A DNA stretch of 64,000 nucleotides from Virgibacillus_N oceani_A (GCA_041521345.1 JBGOHB010000003.1); one strand, 5' to 3'; shown: positions 1-9,604, counted from the stretch's first letter. Notes: generated by a model not told the origin, from the letters alone. Translations and numbers: made by a program.

Positions 1-7
1 CAAGGAT

Positions 8-154
8 CTACAGAAACCATTTAAAATTGCCATAAAGCTTATGTTTGTATCTTTCGAGTCGTTTGATTTTCCTGAAAGTTAAAATGGAACATAACCAAAC
101 AAATACAAACAACCATTCGTGACTCTCTCTTTCATTATCAATAATATTGTTCAT
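8..154 (-). CDS. Small hypothetical protein, 48 aa
   Basis: An open frame starts at ATG 154 behind a clear GGGAGGG ribosome binding site six bases upstream and ends at TAG near the window edge. The peptide begins MNNIIDNERESHEW, has a hydrophobic stretch (LFVFVWLCSILTF, residues 15-27) and ends with a basic tail rich in Lys, Arg and Tyr. That pattern suggests a single-span membrane peptide. I do not recognise the family. It lies just downstream of the serine hydrolase on the same strand, so the two may be co-transcribed. Support rests on the ribosome binding site and the composition. Confidence 0.5.
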   Translation of the reverse strand: MNNIIDNERESHEWLFVFVWLCSILTFRKIKRLERYKHKLYGNFKWFL

Positions 155-224
155 GGTCATCCCTCCCGGTATAAATGAGATTTTGAAACTTAATTTAGCC
201 CCTCTTAGAATCCCTGCTCAACCC

Positions 225-2099
225 TTATGAATACAATTGCCAAATAACCAGCCAAACAATTAAAATAATACTGCTGACAACGGATAGCAGGTGCCCGAAC
301 TTCTGCACTTTGGATAATCGTGATTTTTTCCAAGTAACAATGATCATGACAAGGAAAACAAGGCTGGTCGCCGTAAAAATATAATTCAATACGGAATGGA
401 ATAAGAGTTCCGAATAAGACCGAGTTGGATTCATCAACATCCGAATCGCTAAGACAAAAACATTCAGCACAATCGCTGCTCCCGAAAGATTCAATAGCCA
501 ATTCCACTTTGTTATTGATGCCATTTTTTTCTTTCTTCTCCACGTCAGGAATGCACGCACCATTAAGACAAACGGTGAAATGAGAAAATATACAGCGCAC
601 CAGATAAACAGTCCCATGGTGATATAAAGAAAGGCTTTACTTTTTTCCATGGGCAAATAATCGGAATAAGAAGTAGAAATTTGTTCAACTGCTCCGTCTG
701 TCACTTGGAAATACATCACATTGTTCGGGATAAAAGCATTGTGTCCGCTTGTCATTTTATAAACATAAGGACTTGTTTGTACATAATTGGCTGTAAGTCC
801 CGAAACACTGACTTCAATCTCATTATCATTTATGGATTTGATATTCAAAGGAATAAGATAATAATAATACAGATTCATAAATCCGCTGTGCATGCTGCGG
901 GCTGTTAAATAACTCCCTTCTGTAACTGATGAATTTGGCAGCTTTTCCTCTACTGTTTTATCCCCATCTCCAACCAATTCATGAATCAAGTCAAATGAAA
1001 GATCTATTTCGTCTGCTTGATTGGTTAATACAATCACTGCAAAATTATCCTCTGGGACAATATGAAAATTACTGGAAAAAGCACCGGTACTTCCTGAATG
1101 CGTTAATCCTTTATACTGGCCATCATATTCCCAAAATCCATGGGCAACCCCAGGGACACCCTCATGGACAGAATAACTTGATGAAAGCAGTTCTGATAAT
1201 GTTTTATCTGCCCTTAATAAAGGAGATGTTTCATCGTTTGCAGGCATTAGTGCGGTTGCAAACTTTGCTAAGTCTACAGCTGTTCCGTTGATTCCACCGC
1301 TGGGATACAGGGAAATATAAAAAGGGTCGGATTCCCTGAATTTGGTTGGTTCATCTAATATGTATCCTTTTGTTTTATTTTGACGAATTTCCTCATTGTC
1401 CTCCACAGGAAGATGTATCGTTGAATGATTCATTCCCAATTTTGAAAAAATATTATCGGACACATAGTCGTAAAATTCCTGGCCTGTAATTTGTTCAATA
1501 ATAAAAGCAGCCAATGATGTAGCGTAATTGGAGTAAGCTACCACTTCCCCGGGTTTATAAACTTGTTCTGGTTCCGTCAATTTCAAAGCTTCTTCTAAGA
1601 TGGTCAAATGTTCCGGAGAGTTATAAAGCAAATCATGGATGTTTTCTTCAAAACCGGCATTGTGATTCATTAGGTTTAGCATTGAAATGGGATAATCATA
1701 GTTTAACTTTGTTAGAAATCCTTCAGGTAAATAGGTCCGTATGTCTTCGTTTAAGTCAATTCTGTCCTGTTCTGCCAGCTGCATCACAGCAACCCAAACA
1801 AACAATTTGGTTATAGAACCCCATTCAAGAACAGAAGTGCTTGCATCCATTGGAATTTGGGCTTCCATATCTGCATAACCATACCCTTTTGATAAGATGA
1901 TGCTGTCGTCTTTAACAACGACAATACTTGCACCTGGCACAGTCTTTCCAATGTAGTCTTCCGAGTAATCATCCAGAAAATCTTCCAATTCTGTAAGTGG
2001 AATACCAGAAGGCGTGGTATTTTCATCTGCAAATAAAGGAATTGGAAAAAAGGAATAACACAGTAGAAACATAAATACGAAAGCAACAACTCTTTTAAT
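225..2099 (-). CDS. Serine hydrolase (beta-lactamase/PBP-like) with C-terminal membrane domain; apparent ATT start
   Basis: This is a membrane-anchored serine hydrolase of the class C beta-lactamase/penicillin-binding-protein fold. The S-I-T-K nucleophile motif (about residue 95), the Y-S-N motif (about 190) and an H-S-G motif before the C-terminal part are all present. About four hydrophobic segments follow in the last 150 residues. The first ATG (2072) has no ribosome binding site and cuts the signal peptide. Reading back in frame, an ATT at 2097-2099 lies seven bases after AGGGAGAGG and restores a proper signal peptide starting I-K-R-V-V-A-F. No ATG, GTG, TTG or CTG is available between. 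The substrate is unknown: peptidase, esterase or defence against antimicrobial peptides are all possible. Confidence 0.85.
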   Translation of the reverse strand: MKRVVAFVFMFLLCYSFFPIPLFADENTTPSGIPLTELEDFLDDYSEDYIGKTVPGASIVVVKDDSIILSKGYGYADMEAQIPMDASTSVLEWGSITKLFVWVAVMQLAEQDRIDLNEDIRTYLPEGFLTKLNYDYPISMLNLMNHNAGFEENIHDLLYNSPEHLTILEEALKLTEPEQVYKPGEVVAYSNYATSLAAFIIEQITGQEFYDYVSDNIFSKLGMNHSTIHLPVEDNEEIRQNKTKGYILDEPTKFRESDPFYISLYPSGGINGTAVDLAKFATALMPANDETSPLLRADKTLSELLSSSYSVHEGVPGVAHGFWEYDGQYKGLTHSGSTGAFSSNFHIVPEDNFAVIVLTNQADEIDLSFDLIHELVGDGDKTVEEKLPNSSVTEGSYLTARSMHSGFMNLYYYYLIPLNIKSINDNEIEVSVSGLTANYVQTSPYVYKMTSGHNAFIPNNVMYFQVTDGAVEQISTSYSDYLPMEKSKAFLYITMGLFIWCAVYFLISPFVLMVRAFLTWRRKKKMASITKWNWLLNLSGAAIVLNVFVLAIRMLMNPTRSYSELLFHSVLNYIFTATSLVFLVMIIVTWKKSRLSKVQKFGHLLSVVSSIILIVWLVIWQLYS

Positions 2100-2277
2100 C
2101 TTAAATCCTCTCCCTGAAAAATCGTTTATATATGTATTGTATCGACTATGTGTGCTGCAGTATGAAATCTTATTCTTTTGGTGACCGAGAAAGTATTTGG
2201 AGGGAATGATAAAAATCTTCCCTGGCTATAATGACAACAGATTTGTAAGCCAAAGTCAGGCAGAGGAGGATATCCAA

Positions 2278-2403
2278 AAAGGATAAATCAAGTTTATCAC
2301 ATACAAAGTGTAATTACATGTGCCATATTGAATATTGTGTTATCCCTGAATATAGACGGAGCATCCATATAAAAAAATTCAGGAAGAGGTTCGGGAAATA
2401 ATT
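2278..2403 (+). pseudogene. IS200-type TnpA remnant
   Basis: The forward frame reads DKSSLSHTK, then CHIEYCVIPEYRRSI, then a stop. This matches the N-terminal pattern of IS200/IS605 Y1 transposases (SLAHTK...YHIVF.PKYRRK). The rest of the gene, including the catalytic HUH and Tyr region, is missing, so it is an inactive fragment. It fills most of the 400-bp stretch between the serine hydrolase and the ABC operon promoter. I see no other gene there. Confidence 0.6.
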
Positions 2404-2446
2404 AGAGAACTATATTCCTCTCCCAATTATTATTTCAAAAAACCTA

Positions 2447-2495
2447 TTGACTTACATACCCAGCATCTATATACTCAGTAAATAGATACTCAGTA
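2447..2495 (+). promoter_or_regulatory. Promoter with tandem PadR-type operators
   Basis: A sigma-A promoter is visible: TTGACT (2447-2452), a 17-bp spacer and TATACT (2470-2475). Two identical copies of ATACTCAGTA lie at 2471-2480 and 2486-2495. Each contains the near-perfect palindrome TACT-C-AGTA. The first overlaps the -10 box. The last gene of the downstream operon encodes a PadR repressor, so autoregulation is the natural inference. Confidence 0.75.
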
Positions 2496-2520
2496 TATAT
2501 TGATGGGAGCTATAAACATA

Positions 2521-3168
2521 ATGATGGATACACTGCTCACATACCAGTGGGAAATTTTCATAACAGCTGAAATATTGTCACTGGCTGCATTGCTCCTTTT
2601 TGGGGCAGTTCGTTACATTTTCGGGAAACGTAGATTCAGTCTGCTGTTTCTTGCAATCTTTGTCGTGTTATTGATTCTTGAAGCAGCACTTGCTATATTG
2701 ATTTATCAGGAAACCGGGGAGATTTCCAACTTCCAGATTATTATTACCATCTTTGTGATTTATGCCTGCACGTTTGGAATATTTGATTTTATGAAACTGG
2801 ATCGCTGGATGCGTAAAAAAGTTGGAGACTGGCGTGGAGTTGACCTGCTGTCAGATAAAGATAGAAAGATCATGCGCAGGCAAAAAGATCCTAAATATGT
2901 GGCAAGGAAATATCGCTTGTCTTCAATTGTACATCTTACCGTATTTAGTATTATTCAATTAATCTTTTGGACGTATGGAACGAGCGGAATCGATGAGATG
3001 ACCGCTTATATAACGGATTTTTCATGGATAGGGGCAGAAAATGCGGAAGGAACGCCATATGCCAATGATACTATTTATGGTATTTCCATGGTTTGGGGTA
3101 TTGTTTTCGTTGTTGACTTTATTTATTCATGGTCGTATACCATCTCTCCATCAAAATCGAAAGGGTGA
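2521..3168 (+). CDS. Integral membrane protein, first gene of a MacB-like ABC operon
   Basis: This protein of about 215 residues has five predicted membrane spans, for example residues near 11-33, 38-60 and 70-90, and a conserved-looking basic loop (DLLSDKDRKIMRRQKDPKY) in the middle. The start is placed at ATG 2521, or the adjacent ATG 2524, after GGGAG at 2505. An upstream in-frame TTG at 2500 has no ribosome binding site. It is the first gene after the PadR-type promoter and overlaps the ATPase ribosome binding site, so it is probably co-translated. The family is not recognised. It may help the transporter or be the protein the transporter protects. Confidence 0.75.
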   Translation: MMDTLLTYQWEIFITAEILSLAALLLFGAVRYIFGKRRFSLLFLAIFVVLLILEAALAILIYQETGEISNFQIIITIFVIYACTFGIFDFMKLDRWMRKKVGDWRGVDLLSDKDRKIMRRQKDPKYVARKYRLSSIVHLTVFSIIQLIFWTYGTSGIDEMTAYITDFSWIGAENAEGTPYANDTIYGISMVWGIVFVVDFIYSWSYTISPSKSKG

Positions 3169-3173
3169 ATTTT

Positions 3174-3887
3174 ATGATTAATGTTGCCGGTTTAAAAAAA
3201 GATTATAAGACAGGGAAAGAAACGGTGCCTGTCCTAAAAGGGGTTGATCTCACTATAGAAGAAGGGGAATTCGTTTGTATTATTGGACCAAGTGGTTCGG
3301 GCAAAACAACCTTGCTTCATTTACTGGGAGGCTTAGATACGCCTGCGTCAGGAGCTATTCATTTAAATGGTTCGGAATTAACGTCTAAAAGTGAAAAACA
3401 GCGTACGATAATAAGACGGAATCAAATTGGGTTAGTCTTTCAAAATTATCAGCTGCTCCCGACGTTAACGGTCTATGAAAATATTATTTTTCCACTCCAT
3501 GCTGATGGGAAGAAAGCAACGCACAACGAGGTTCAGGTGCTTCTAGATGCTGTGGGTTTAGATGGGTTTCAGAAAAGATTTCCCCACGAGTTGAGTGGTG
3601 GTCAGCAGCAGCGTGTGGCAATTGCCAGAGCGTTAATTCACGAGCCTGCAATTCTGTTAGCTGATGAACCAACAGGGAACTTGGATCGTCAGCGTTCAAG
3701 TGACATATTGGATTTACTGGAAAAGTTTCATCAAGAACGGAAACAAACCATCGTCATGGTGACCCATGATATGTTTGCGGCTGGATATGCAGATCGAATT
3801 ATTTTATTTAAAGATGGTGTCATTGAAGCAGAAGTGAAAAGAGAGGATGACGATTATGCTAAGTTCCTTGCTCGTTTCATGGCGTAA
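3174..3887 (+). CDS. ABC transporter ATP-binding protein (MacB/LolD type)
   Basis: The protein has the complete ATPase motif set: Walker A GPSGSGKT (about residue 36), the Q-loop, signature LSGGQQQRVAIARAL and Walker B ILLADEPTG, followed by a switch His in VMVTHD. Its length of about 237 residues and its sequence style fit the LolD/MacB/SalX group that pairs with FtsX-like permeases. The start is ATG 3174 after AAGGGTG; a longer frame from 3129 lies in the previous gene. Its 3' end overlaps the permease start by about 30 bp, which indicates translational coupling. It supplies energy to the permease encoded next. Confidence 0.92.
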   Translation: MINVAGLKKDYKTGKETVPVLKGVDLTIEEGEFVCIIGPSGSGKTTLLHLLGGLDTPASGAIHLNGSELTSKSEKQRTIIRRNQIGLVFQNYQLLPTLTVYENIIFPLHADGKKATHNEVQVLLDAVGLDGFQKRFPHELSGGQQQRVAIARALIHEPAILLADEPTGNLDRQRSSDILDLLEKFHQERKQTIVMVTHDMFAAGYADRIILFKDGVIEAEVKREDDDYAKFLARFMA

Positions 3888-6324
3888 TATTACACGTCAT
3901 AAAAAGCGTTTCTTTTTCACGCTGGCTGCCCTTGTTCTTGGTGTCGCTGTGATGACGAGCATGCTCATTTCAAAGTCTACGTTCTCTAATATAATCGATG
4001 AGCAGGAACAGTTAAATGCAGGTGATGCCGACTTTTGGATTCAAAGTAATGATGATGCTTTTTTGGAAATTGACCTGGCGTGGTTACAAGAACAAGCAGA
4101 AGTAGAAGAGAAGGTGACGTTATTCAACCAAACAGGCTTTGCGGAGATGGAAACAGATCATCCATCCCAATCCTCTGTCCGATTCACAGGGATTTCTGAT
4201 TTTGATAATCGTCTTATCGAATTATCTGTAAGCGAGGGAGATGTCACAAAAGAAGGACTCATTATAACGGAAAATACAGCAGCGCTTTTCGAAAAAGAAA
4301 TTGGAGATCAAATTTCTTTTCAGGATATGGGAAGTTTAGAGATTACAGCTATAGTTCAAGAAGGAGGTATGTTAAATAGTCCAGAAACTGGGGAGGCTGC
4401 AATGTTTCAGGATGCTCAAGTGATGATCCCATTAGACACACTTCAACAATGGACCGGTATGGAAGATCGGATTTCCAATGTAAGATTTAAAGTAAATGAA
4501 GACACAGATGAGGACCAGGTTTTAGCAAACTATCAATCAGAATTGGAAGGGTCAAATTTATTTGTTCAGCCAATTGTTACGGATAGTCAGCAAAATAATG
4601 ATTTGTCAGGTCTTTATTATGTATTCGACCTCATTGCTATACTGGCCATCTTCATCAGCTCATTTATCGCTTTTAATATGATCAATACGAGTATTATTGA
4701 ACGAAAGAGAGAAATCGGGGTCATGAAAAGCCTCGGGTACACAGGTGGAAATGTAGTAAGGCTTATTGGAAAAGAATTGACTTTTCTGGCTGTGATTGGA
4801 ACTGGTGTGGGTTTGGGACTTGGAATCTGGTTCGGATTATATTTTCAGGAAATATTGGTTTCGTCAATTGTCACTCAAAATATTGACTATGATGTCGTCA
4901 TCTCGGGACCAGTGATTATATCTGCCATTGTCGGAATCCTATTCCCGTTTTTAGCAGCGGCGTGGCCCATGTACAAAGCAGGAAAAACGCCGATTTTACA
5001 AGCGATGTTTGATACAGGTGCAACGCACAATCGGTTTAACCAACTCAGTAAATGGAGAATCATTTTAGGGATTATTTTTACTGGAATTGGACTCATCGAT
5101 AATATTTGGGCATTTTTGTTTTTATTCGTCGGGCTTGTGCTGTTGTTCCCATTGTGGGTGAGAGGTGTGCAAATCATTGTTCGCCCTGTGTTGACATTCT
5201 TATTCCGTTTCTCGGGAAAGCAAGCACTCCGTTCCATCAAACAATTTGAAAAAAGAAATGCAAATACGGCAGCAATGCTCGCGATTGGTGTGAGTTTGGC
5301 CCTGTTTATGAGTGCTGCATTGGCATCATTACCCGATGGCATGGAGGATGAAGTTGAAGCAACCTTTGGCGGGGATATCATTGTTGAAAAAGAAACACCA
5401 TGGATGGATGCTGATCTGGAAATTGCAAGAGGGATGGAAGGTGTAGAGTCTGTAAATCCGTATACAGTAATCCCTAATGTGACATGGTATACAAAATCGG
5501 GGGGACTGCGGGAGTTTTCCATCATGTCTTTTTCCGATATAGACAGTGCAGATACCTTTGCAGTAGCAGAAGAAGCGGACGGAGATAGTGATGACCCTTA
5601 TATTTACATCGGGGAGCGAGCCCTTATGGAATGGGGTGGCGATGTAGGAGATACCTTTACGCTGAATACCCCGGCAGGTGCGCAAGGCTTTTTCGTCAAA
5701 GGCAGCGTCCAAACCTCCCATAACACAAGTTATATTGCCTTTGCAGAGGAAACTGTAGTGAAAAATGAACTCAACTGGCCGCATGACTATCATCTTGCGC
5801 TGGATGCAGTGGATGAGGCGGCAATTTCAGATGTGGCATTTGCTTTGGAAAGTACTTTTGGCGAGGAAATCAGCAATCTAAATACGATTACTTTAACCAA
5901 AGAACAATATACTAGTGGGGTAACAGAAATGGAAGAGTTGATGCAAGGCTTGTTATTATTAATTATTGCCATTTCAGCCATTGGGATTAGCAACACATTA
6001 TTTATGAATACGATGGAACGAGTAAAAGAAATAGGAACAATGAGGGCGATTGGTTTTACAAGAAGGCAAGTCCAATTTATGATTATAGCAGAAGGTTTAT
6101 TTATCGGTATTGCTGGAGTGATTGTTGGGGTGCTGTATGGAATTTTAGTTATTTTTCTGAATTCTATTTCAGATGATGCAATGGGATTATTAGACTTTGT
6201 CATTCCTTGGAATAGTTTACTCTTAGCCATTGCAGGCGGAATTTTGTTTGCACTGATTGCATCATGGCTGCCAAGCAATTCAGCATCACGTATATCTATT
6301 AAAGAGGCGATCAATTATGAGTAA
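3856..6324 (+). CDS. FtsX-like ABC permease, MacB-type
   Basis: This 822-residue permease has an N-terminal span after R-H-K-K-R, a large extracytoplasmic domain (about 40-250), an FtsX block of three spans (about 265-395), a central paired-span region, a second extracytoplasmic domain (about 510-690) and a second FtsX block to the end. The duplicated FtsX layout is typical of single-chain MacB-like and bacitracin/lantibiotic-type exporters. The start is ATG 3856, ten bases after AGAGG; ATG 3847 is too close to that site. The likely role is efflux or extraction of peptides or lipids. The substrate cannot be read from sequence. Confidence 0.88.
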   Translation: MLSSLLVSWRNITRHKKRFFFTLAALVLGVAVMTSMLISKSTFSNIIDEQEQLNAGDADFWIQSNDDAFLEIDLAWLQEQAEVEEKVTLFNQTGFAEMETDHPSQSSVRFTGISDFDNRLIELSVSEGDVTKEGLIITENTAALFEKEIGDQISFQDMGSLEITAIVQEGGMLNSPETGEAAMFQDAQVMIPLDTLQQWTGMEDRISNVRFKVNEDTDEDQVLANYQSELEGSNLFVQPIVTDSQQNNDLSGLYYVFDLIAILAIFISSFIAFNMINTSIIERKREIGVMKSLGYTGGNVVRLIGKELTFLAVIGTGVGLGLGIWFGLYFQEILVSSIVTQNIDYDVVISGPVIISAIVGILFPFLAAAWPMYKAGKTPILQAMFDTGATHNRFNQLSKWRIILGIIFTGIGLIDNIWAFLFLFVGLVLLFPLWVRGVQIIVRPVLTFLFRFSGKQALRSIKQFEKRNANTAAMLAIGVSLALFMSAALASLPDGMEDEVEATFGGDIIVEKETPWMDADLEIARGMEGVESVNPYTVIPNVTWYTKSGGLREFSIMSFSDIDSADTFAVAEEADGDSDDPYIYIGERALMEWGGDVGDTFTLNTPAGAQGFFVKGSVQTSHNTSYIAFAEETVVKNELNWPHDYHLALDAVDEAAISDVAFALESTFGEEISNLNTITLTKEQYTSGVTEMEELMQGLLLLIIAISAIGISNTLFMNTMERVKEIGTMRAIGFTRRQVQFMIIAEGLFIGIAGVIVGVLYGILVIFLNSISDDAMGLLDFVIPWNSLLLAIAGGILFALIASWLPSNSASRISIKEAINYE

Positions 6325-6336
6325 GTGGGGATATTC

Positions 6337-6834
6337 ATGTCAGTAAAACATTCATTGCTCGCCTTATTATACGAAAAATCCAGACACGGCTATGAGTTAA
6401 AAACCGGATTTGAAGAACTCGTTCAAGGAATGTGGCCATTAAATGCCGGTCAAGTATATACGACCCTAGACCGTTTGGAACGGGATTTATTAATAGAATC
6501 GCCCGGTCATGACAAGAAGGACAGAAAGCTATATACGATTACGCAAGTGGGTAAAGAGGAACTTTGGTCCTGGTTGGAAAAGCCCGTGGAAAGATCCTTG
6601 TTGAAGGATGAATTTTACTTTAAGTTTCTTTGTGCCAGTCATGTATCCTACGAAAACAAGCTGAACATGATTAAAAACCAGAAGGAAACAATGTTAAAAG
6701 ACATTTTGCACCTGACACAATTAAGAAAACAAATGAACCAGTCGGGAAATGAGACAATGAAAATGTTGGTGGAAGGTGCTTTGCTGCATTTGGAGGCGGA
6801 TATTAAGTGGCTGGATATGATTGTGGAGGAATAA
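6337..6834 (+). CDS. PadR family transcriptional regulator
   Basis: This 165-residue PadR protein carries the family winged helix near its N terminus (S-V-K-H-S-L-L-A-L-L, then G-Y-E-L, then AGQVYTTLDRLERDGL-like) and a Vir_C-like helical C-terminal half. The start is ATG 6337 behind GTGGGG, twelve bases after the permease stop. It closes the ABC operon and is the obvious ligand for the tandem TACTCAGTA operators at 2471-2495. Members of this family are typically repressors released by an antimicrobial or phenolic ligand. The inducer here is unknown. Confidence 0.9.
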   Translation: MSVKHSLLALLYEKSRHGYELKTGFEELVQGMWPLNAGQVYTTLDRLERDLLIESPGHDKKDRKLYTITQVGKEELWSWLEKPVERSLLKDEFYFKFLCASHVSYENKLNMIKNQKETMLKDILHLTQLRKQMNQSGNETMKMLVEGALLHLEADIKWLDMIVEE

Positions 6835-7081
6835 AATAGGTATTGGTTTTTCAAAAAAAGTTGTTTTGCAGTTTTACAATAAAATTATTTGAATTGTCCG
6901 TAGTGTTTTTCAACAAAAAATCCTAGCGGAATGAAACCTTATGCAAGAATTATCGTAAGTAAATAGAGAACTGTGCCTGAATTACATTATGAAACTATAT
7001 TGAAGAAGATAAAATAAATCAAGGACTACACAGTTATTCGAAAAAGCATTGATTAATCATTATTTCCTAGGAGGAAGACCA

Positions 7082-8065
7082 ATGTTTAAAAGCTGGACTC
7101 CCCCAATCCGAGATGAAGAAGGAAAGGTTATGGAAAATAGTATCGCTGCACTGGAATCTGTTTGGATAGGAGAGATCAAACAATGGGTTCTCATTCGTGG
7201 AGTAAATAAAAACCATCCTGTGCTACTTTTTCTTCATGGAGGACCGGGCTCTGCGCAAATCGGTTTTATTCGGAAATATGAACAAGAGCTGGAAAAACAT
7301 TTTATTGTAGTCAATTGGGATCAGCGAGGAGCTGGTAAATCAGGAAGGAAGGTCGATTCATCGACCATGAATTTAACGCAATTTGTCGAGGATACCCACG
7401 AGTTAATTACCTATTTGCTGTCAAGGTTTGGGCAGAAAAAACTATTTCTTACAGGGCATTCATGGGGCAGTATATTAGGCGTACTTACAGCCCAACAGCA
7501 TCCTAAAAGCATTTATGCCTACCTTGGCATTTCTCAATTGGTTAATATCGAATTGAACGAACAAATTAGTTATGCTTATGCTTTTGAGAAAGCACGGGAA
7601 GCCAATCATCAAAAAGCCATGACAGCTCTATCTAAAATTGGTGCTCCTCCTTATCCAAATTTTAAAGCCATGATGGAACAACGAAAATGGCTGCTGAAAT
7701 TTTTGCCAATGGAACTTTCATCTGACTATTTACTGCGTGCGATCCCATTATCGACGGAATATAGATTGACAGACTGGTTTTTCTTCTTCAAAAATGTTCT
7801 GTGGTCAAATAAGGTGCTTTGGGACGAATTCCTGGCGGTTAATCTCTTTGAAAAAGTTCCTGCATTATCCGTGCCTGTCTATTTGTGCGAAGGAAGCCAC
7901 GATTATCAAGCGCCATTTGAACTTGCGGAGCAATACATCGAGAAATTAAGAGCGCCATTAAAGGAAATCTTTTGGTTCGAACATTCAGGCCACTCACCGC
8001 ATATTAGTGAATCCAAACGATTTTCCGAGGTTTGTCTGCGAATTAAATATGCTCATGAAACATAG
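7082..8065 (+). CDS. Alpha/beta hydrolase, proline iminopeptidase-like
   Basis: This is an alpha/beta-fold hydrolase of the S33 group. It has the H-G-G-P-G oxyanion loop (about residue 59), the nucleophile elbow G-H-S-W-G (about 135), an acid in EGSHDYQAP and the catalytic His in HSGHSPH near the C terminus. The start is ATG 7082 after AGGAGG; longer frames begin upstream of that site. At 327 residues it has the normal length. The gene is followed after 55 bp by a serine hydrolase on the same strand, so the two may form an operon. The substrate may be an N-terminal proline peptide or another amide or ester. Confidence 0.85.
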   Translation: MFKSWTPPIRDEEGKVMENSIAALESVWIGEIKQWVLIRGVNKNHPVLLFLHGGPGSAQIGFIRKYEQELEKHFIVVNWDQRGAGKSGRKVDSSTMNLTQFVEDTHELITYLLSRFGQKKLFLTGHSWGSILGVLTAQQHPKSIYAYLGISQLVNIELNEQISYAYAFEKAREANHQKAMTALSKIGAPPYPNFKAMMEQRKWLLKFLPMELSSDYLLRAIPLSTEYRLTDWFFFFKNVLWSNKVLWDEFLAVNLFEKVPALSVPVYLCEGSHDYQAPFELAEQYIEKLRAPLKEIFWFEHSGHSPHISESKRFSEVCLRIKYAHET

Positions 8066-8120
8066 CTAAAGTATTGAGCAAATGAAGTTTCTTATACGTA
8101 ATTTAAAAGGAGGAGTAAAT

Positions 8121-9482
8121 GTGGAAAAAGAAATCTACGAAGGGTTTGCTGAATCGCTCATAGACACCCATCAAACCCCAGGAGCAATTATTGCATTGAA
8201 CAACCAACGTTACGAAAAAGGCTTTGGCTATCGGGATCAGGAAAATGAGTTGCCTGTTACAGCTGACACGATCTTTGGCATTGGCAGTATTACAAAGTCA
8301 ATGACTTGTATGGCGATACTTCAGCTACAAGAGGCTGGTAAACTATCTATCCATGACACTATTAAAACGTATATACCCGAGATTACGTTCAAAGGAAGTG
8401 ATGATATCACACTTCATCACGTGATGACCCATACATCCGGTATGCCCCCATTGAATACGCTCTTTTACGCGAATAAGCAATCAATGGAGCGGGATGGTTC
8501 ATTCGACCTGCAGATTAAGCTGGGCGTCCCCCTTGATCGAGAGCAAGATAGCATTGATACTTACGGGGATCTTATCAACTATCTAAATACCACTCAATTA
8601 GACCTTCTTGATCAACCTGGAAGATCATTCAGCTATTCGAACGATGGCTATGCACTGCTAGGTATTATTATTGAACGTGTTAGTGGACAGCTGTATGAAC
8701 GTTATATGGAGGATAACATCTTTCAACCTCTCGGGATGAAAAATAGTTTTTTTCAACTTGATCGCATTGATGAGCGGGCAGCACGCCTGTACAGCGTTGA
8801 TCCAACTGCCGATAAGCCAGCGGTTGAATACTCACCTGAATGGTGGGATGCTCCTGCAATGTGGGCAGCCGGTTATGTGAAGTCGACGGCCAATGATATG
8901 CTTCGTTTTGGAGATGTCTTTTTGAACGACGGAAATGGTATTTTAACTCCAGAAAGCCTTGATGTGTTAACTTCCAAGCATATTGAAATTGAACCCGGTG
9001 TGTATTATGGCTACGGGCTCATTGTCATACCTGACTTTTTTGGAACAACGCTTATTGAGCATGGCGGAGGTATTAAAGGCGTGTCGGCACAGTTTGCAGT
9101 ATTGCCTGAGAAAGACATTGCTGCCATTTGTTTAACGAATATTGCCGGTGCACCTGCTGAAGCTCTTTTAAAAGGGGCTGTACAAAGTGAAATCGGTATT
9201 GAACCTGATAAAGCAGCAATTGAATATGACGATTACGAACTTACTGAGGCAGACCGGCATGCAATCATCGGTACTTATCAGTCTAATGAGGGTCAAATAA
9301 TCAAAGTCTATGAAAAAAATGCTTCCATTTTTGTGGACTACCAAGGAACCGAAATTCCAACCCGTTCAGTGGGCAAAAGAGCTATCACAATTTCAATGCA
9401 TGGAACCGAGTACTTGCTGCAGTTTACAGATAATCGTCTTCATTTTGGGTTTAGGCAACTCTTAAAAAATAATAATGAGTAA
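8121..9482 (+). CDS. Serine hydrolase, beta-lactamase/PBP-like
   Basis: This is a soluble 453-residue serine hydrolase of the class C beta-lactamase fold. The S-I-T-K motif is near residue 56, Y-S-N near 170 and H-G-G-G near 313. A beta-rich tail of about 90 residues (ADRHAIIGTYQSNEGQ) follows the catalytic domain, as in many Bacillus PBP4*-like proteins. There is no signal peptide, so it is probably cytoplasmic. The start is GTG 8121, seven bases after AAAGGAGG; the overlapping ATG at 8119 is out of frame. It is one of three such hydrolases in the window. Confidence 0.88.
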   Translation: MEKEIYEGFAESLIDTHQTPGAIIALNNQRYEKGFGYRDQENELPVTADTIFGIGSITKSMTCMAILQLQEAGKLSIHDTIKTYIPEITFKGSDDITLHHVMTHTSGMPPLNTLFYANKQSMERDGSFDLQIKLGVPLDREQDSIDTYGDLINYLNTTQLDLLDQPGRSFSYSNDGYALLGIIIERVSGQLYERYMEDNIFQPLGMKNSFFQLDRIDERAARLYSVDPTADKPAVEYSPEWWDAPAMWAAGYVKSTANDMLRFGDVFLNDGNGILTPESLDVLTSKHIEIEPGVYYGYGLIVIPDFFGTTLIEHGGGIKGVSAQFAVLPEKDIAAICLTNIAGAPAEALLKGAVQSEIGIEPDKAAIEYDDYELTEADRHAIIGTYQSNEGQIIKVYEKNASIFVDYQGTEIPTRSVGKRAITISMHGTEYLLQFTDNRLHFGFRQLLKNNNE

Positions 9483-9567
9483 ATAACTAAATTTTCCTAG
9501 GATACTTAGAAATTGACTTACTCAACAAGTTCAGCACAATTAAATTCATTTGCTTTTAACATCCGAA

Positions 9568-9604
9568 AGCCGCATTTTTCGATCGAAAAATGCGGCTGTT
9601 TTTA
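9568..9604 (+). terminator. Intrinsic terminator
   Basis: A perfect 30-base palindrome (AGCCGCATTTTTC on the left arm, centred on CGATCG) is followed by GTTTTTA. It lies about 85 bp after the serine hydrolase. A near relative of the same stem occurs at 21301-21330. Confidence 0.75.

Noticed and set aside
205..600. Minus-strand frame overlapping the serine hydrolase.
   Set aside because: It lies entirely on the coding region of a well-supported gene and has no start signal.
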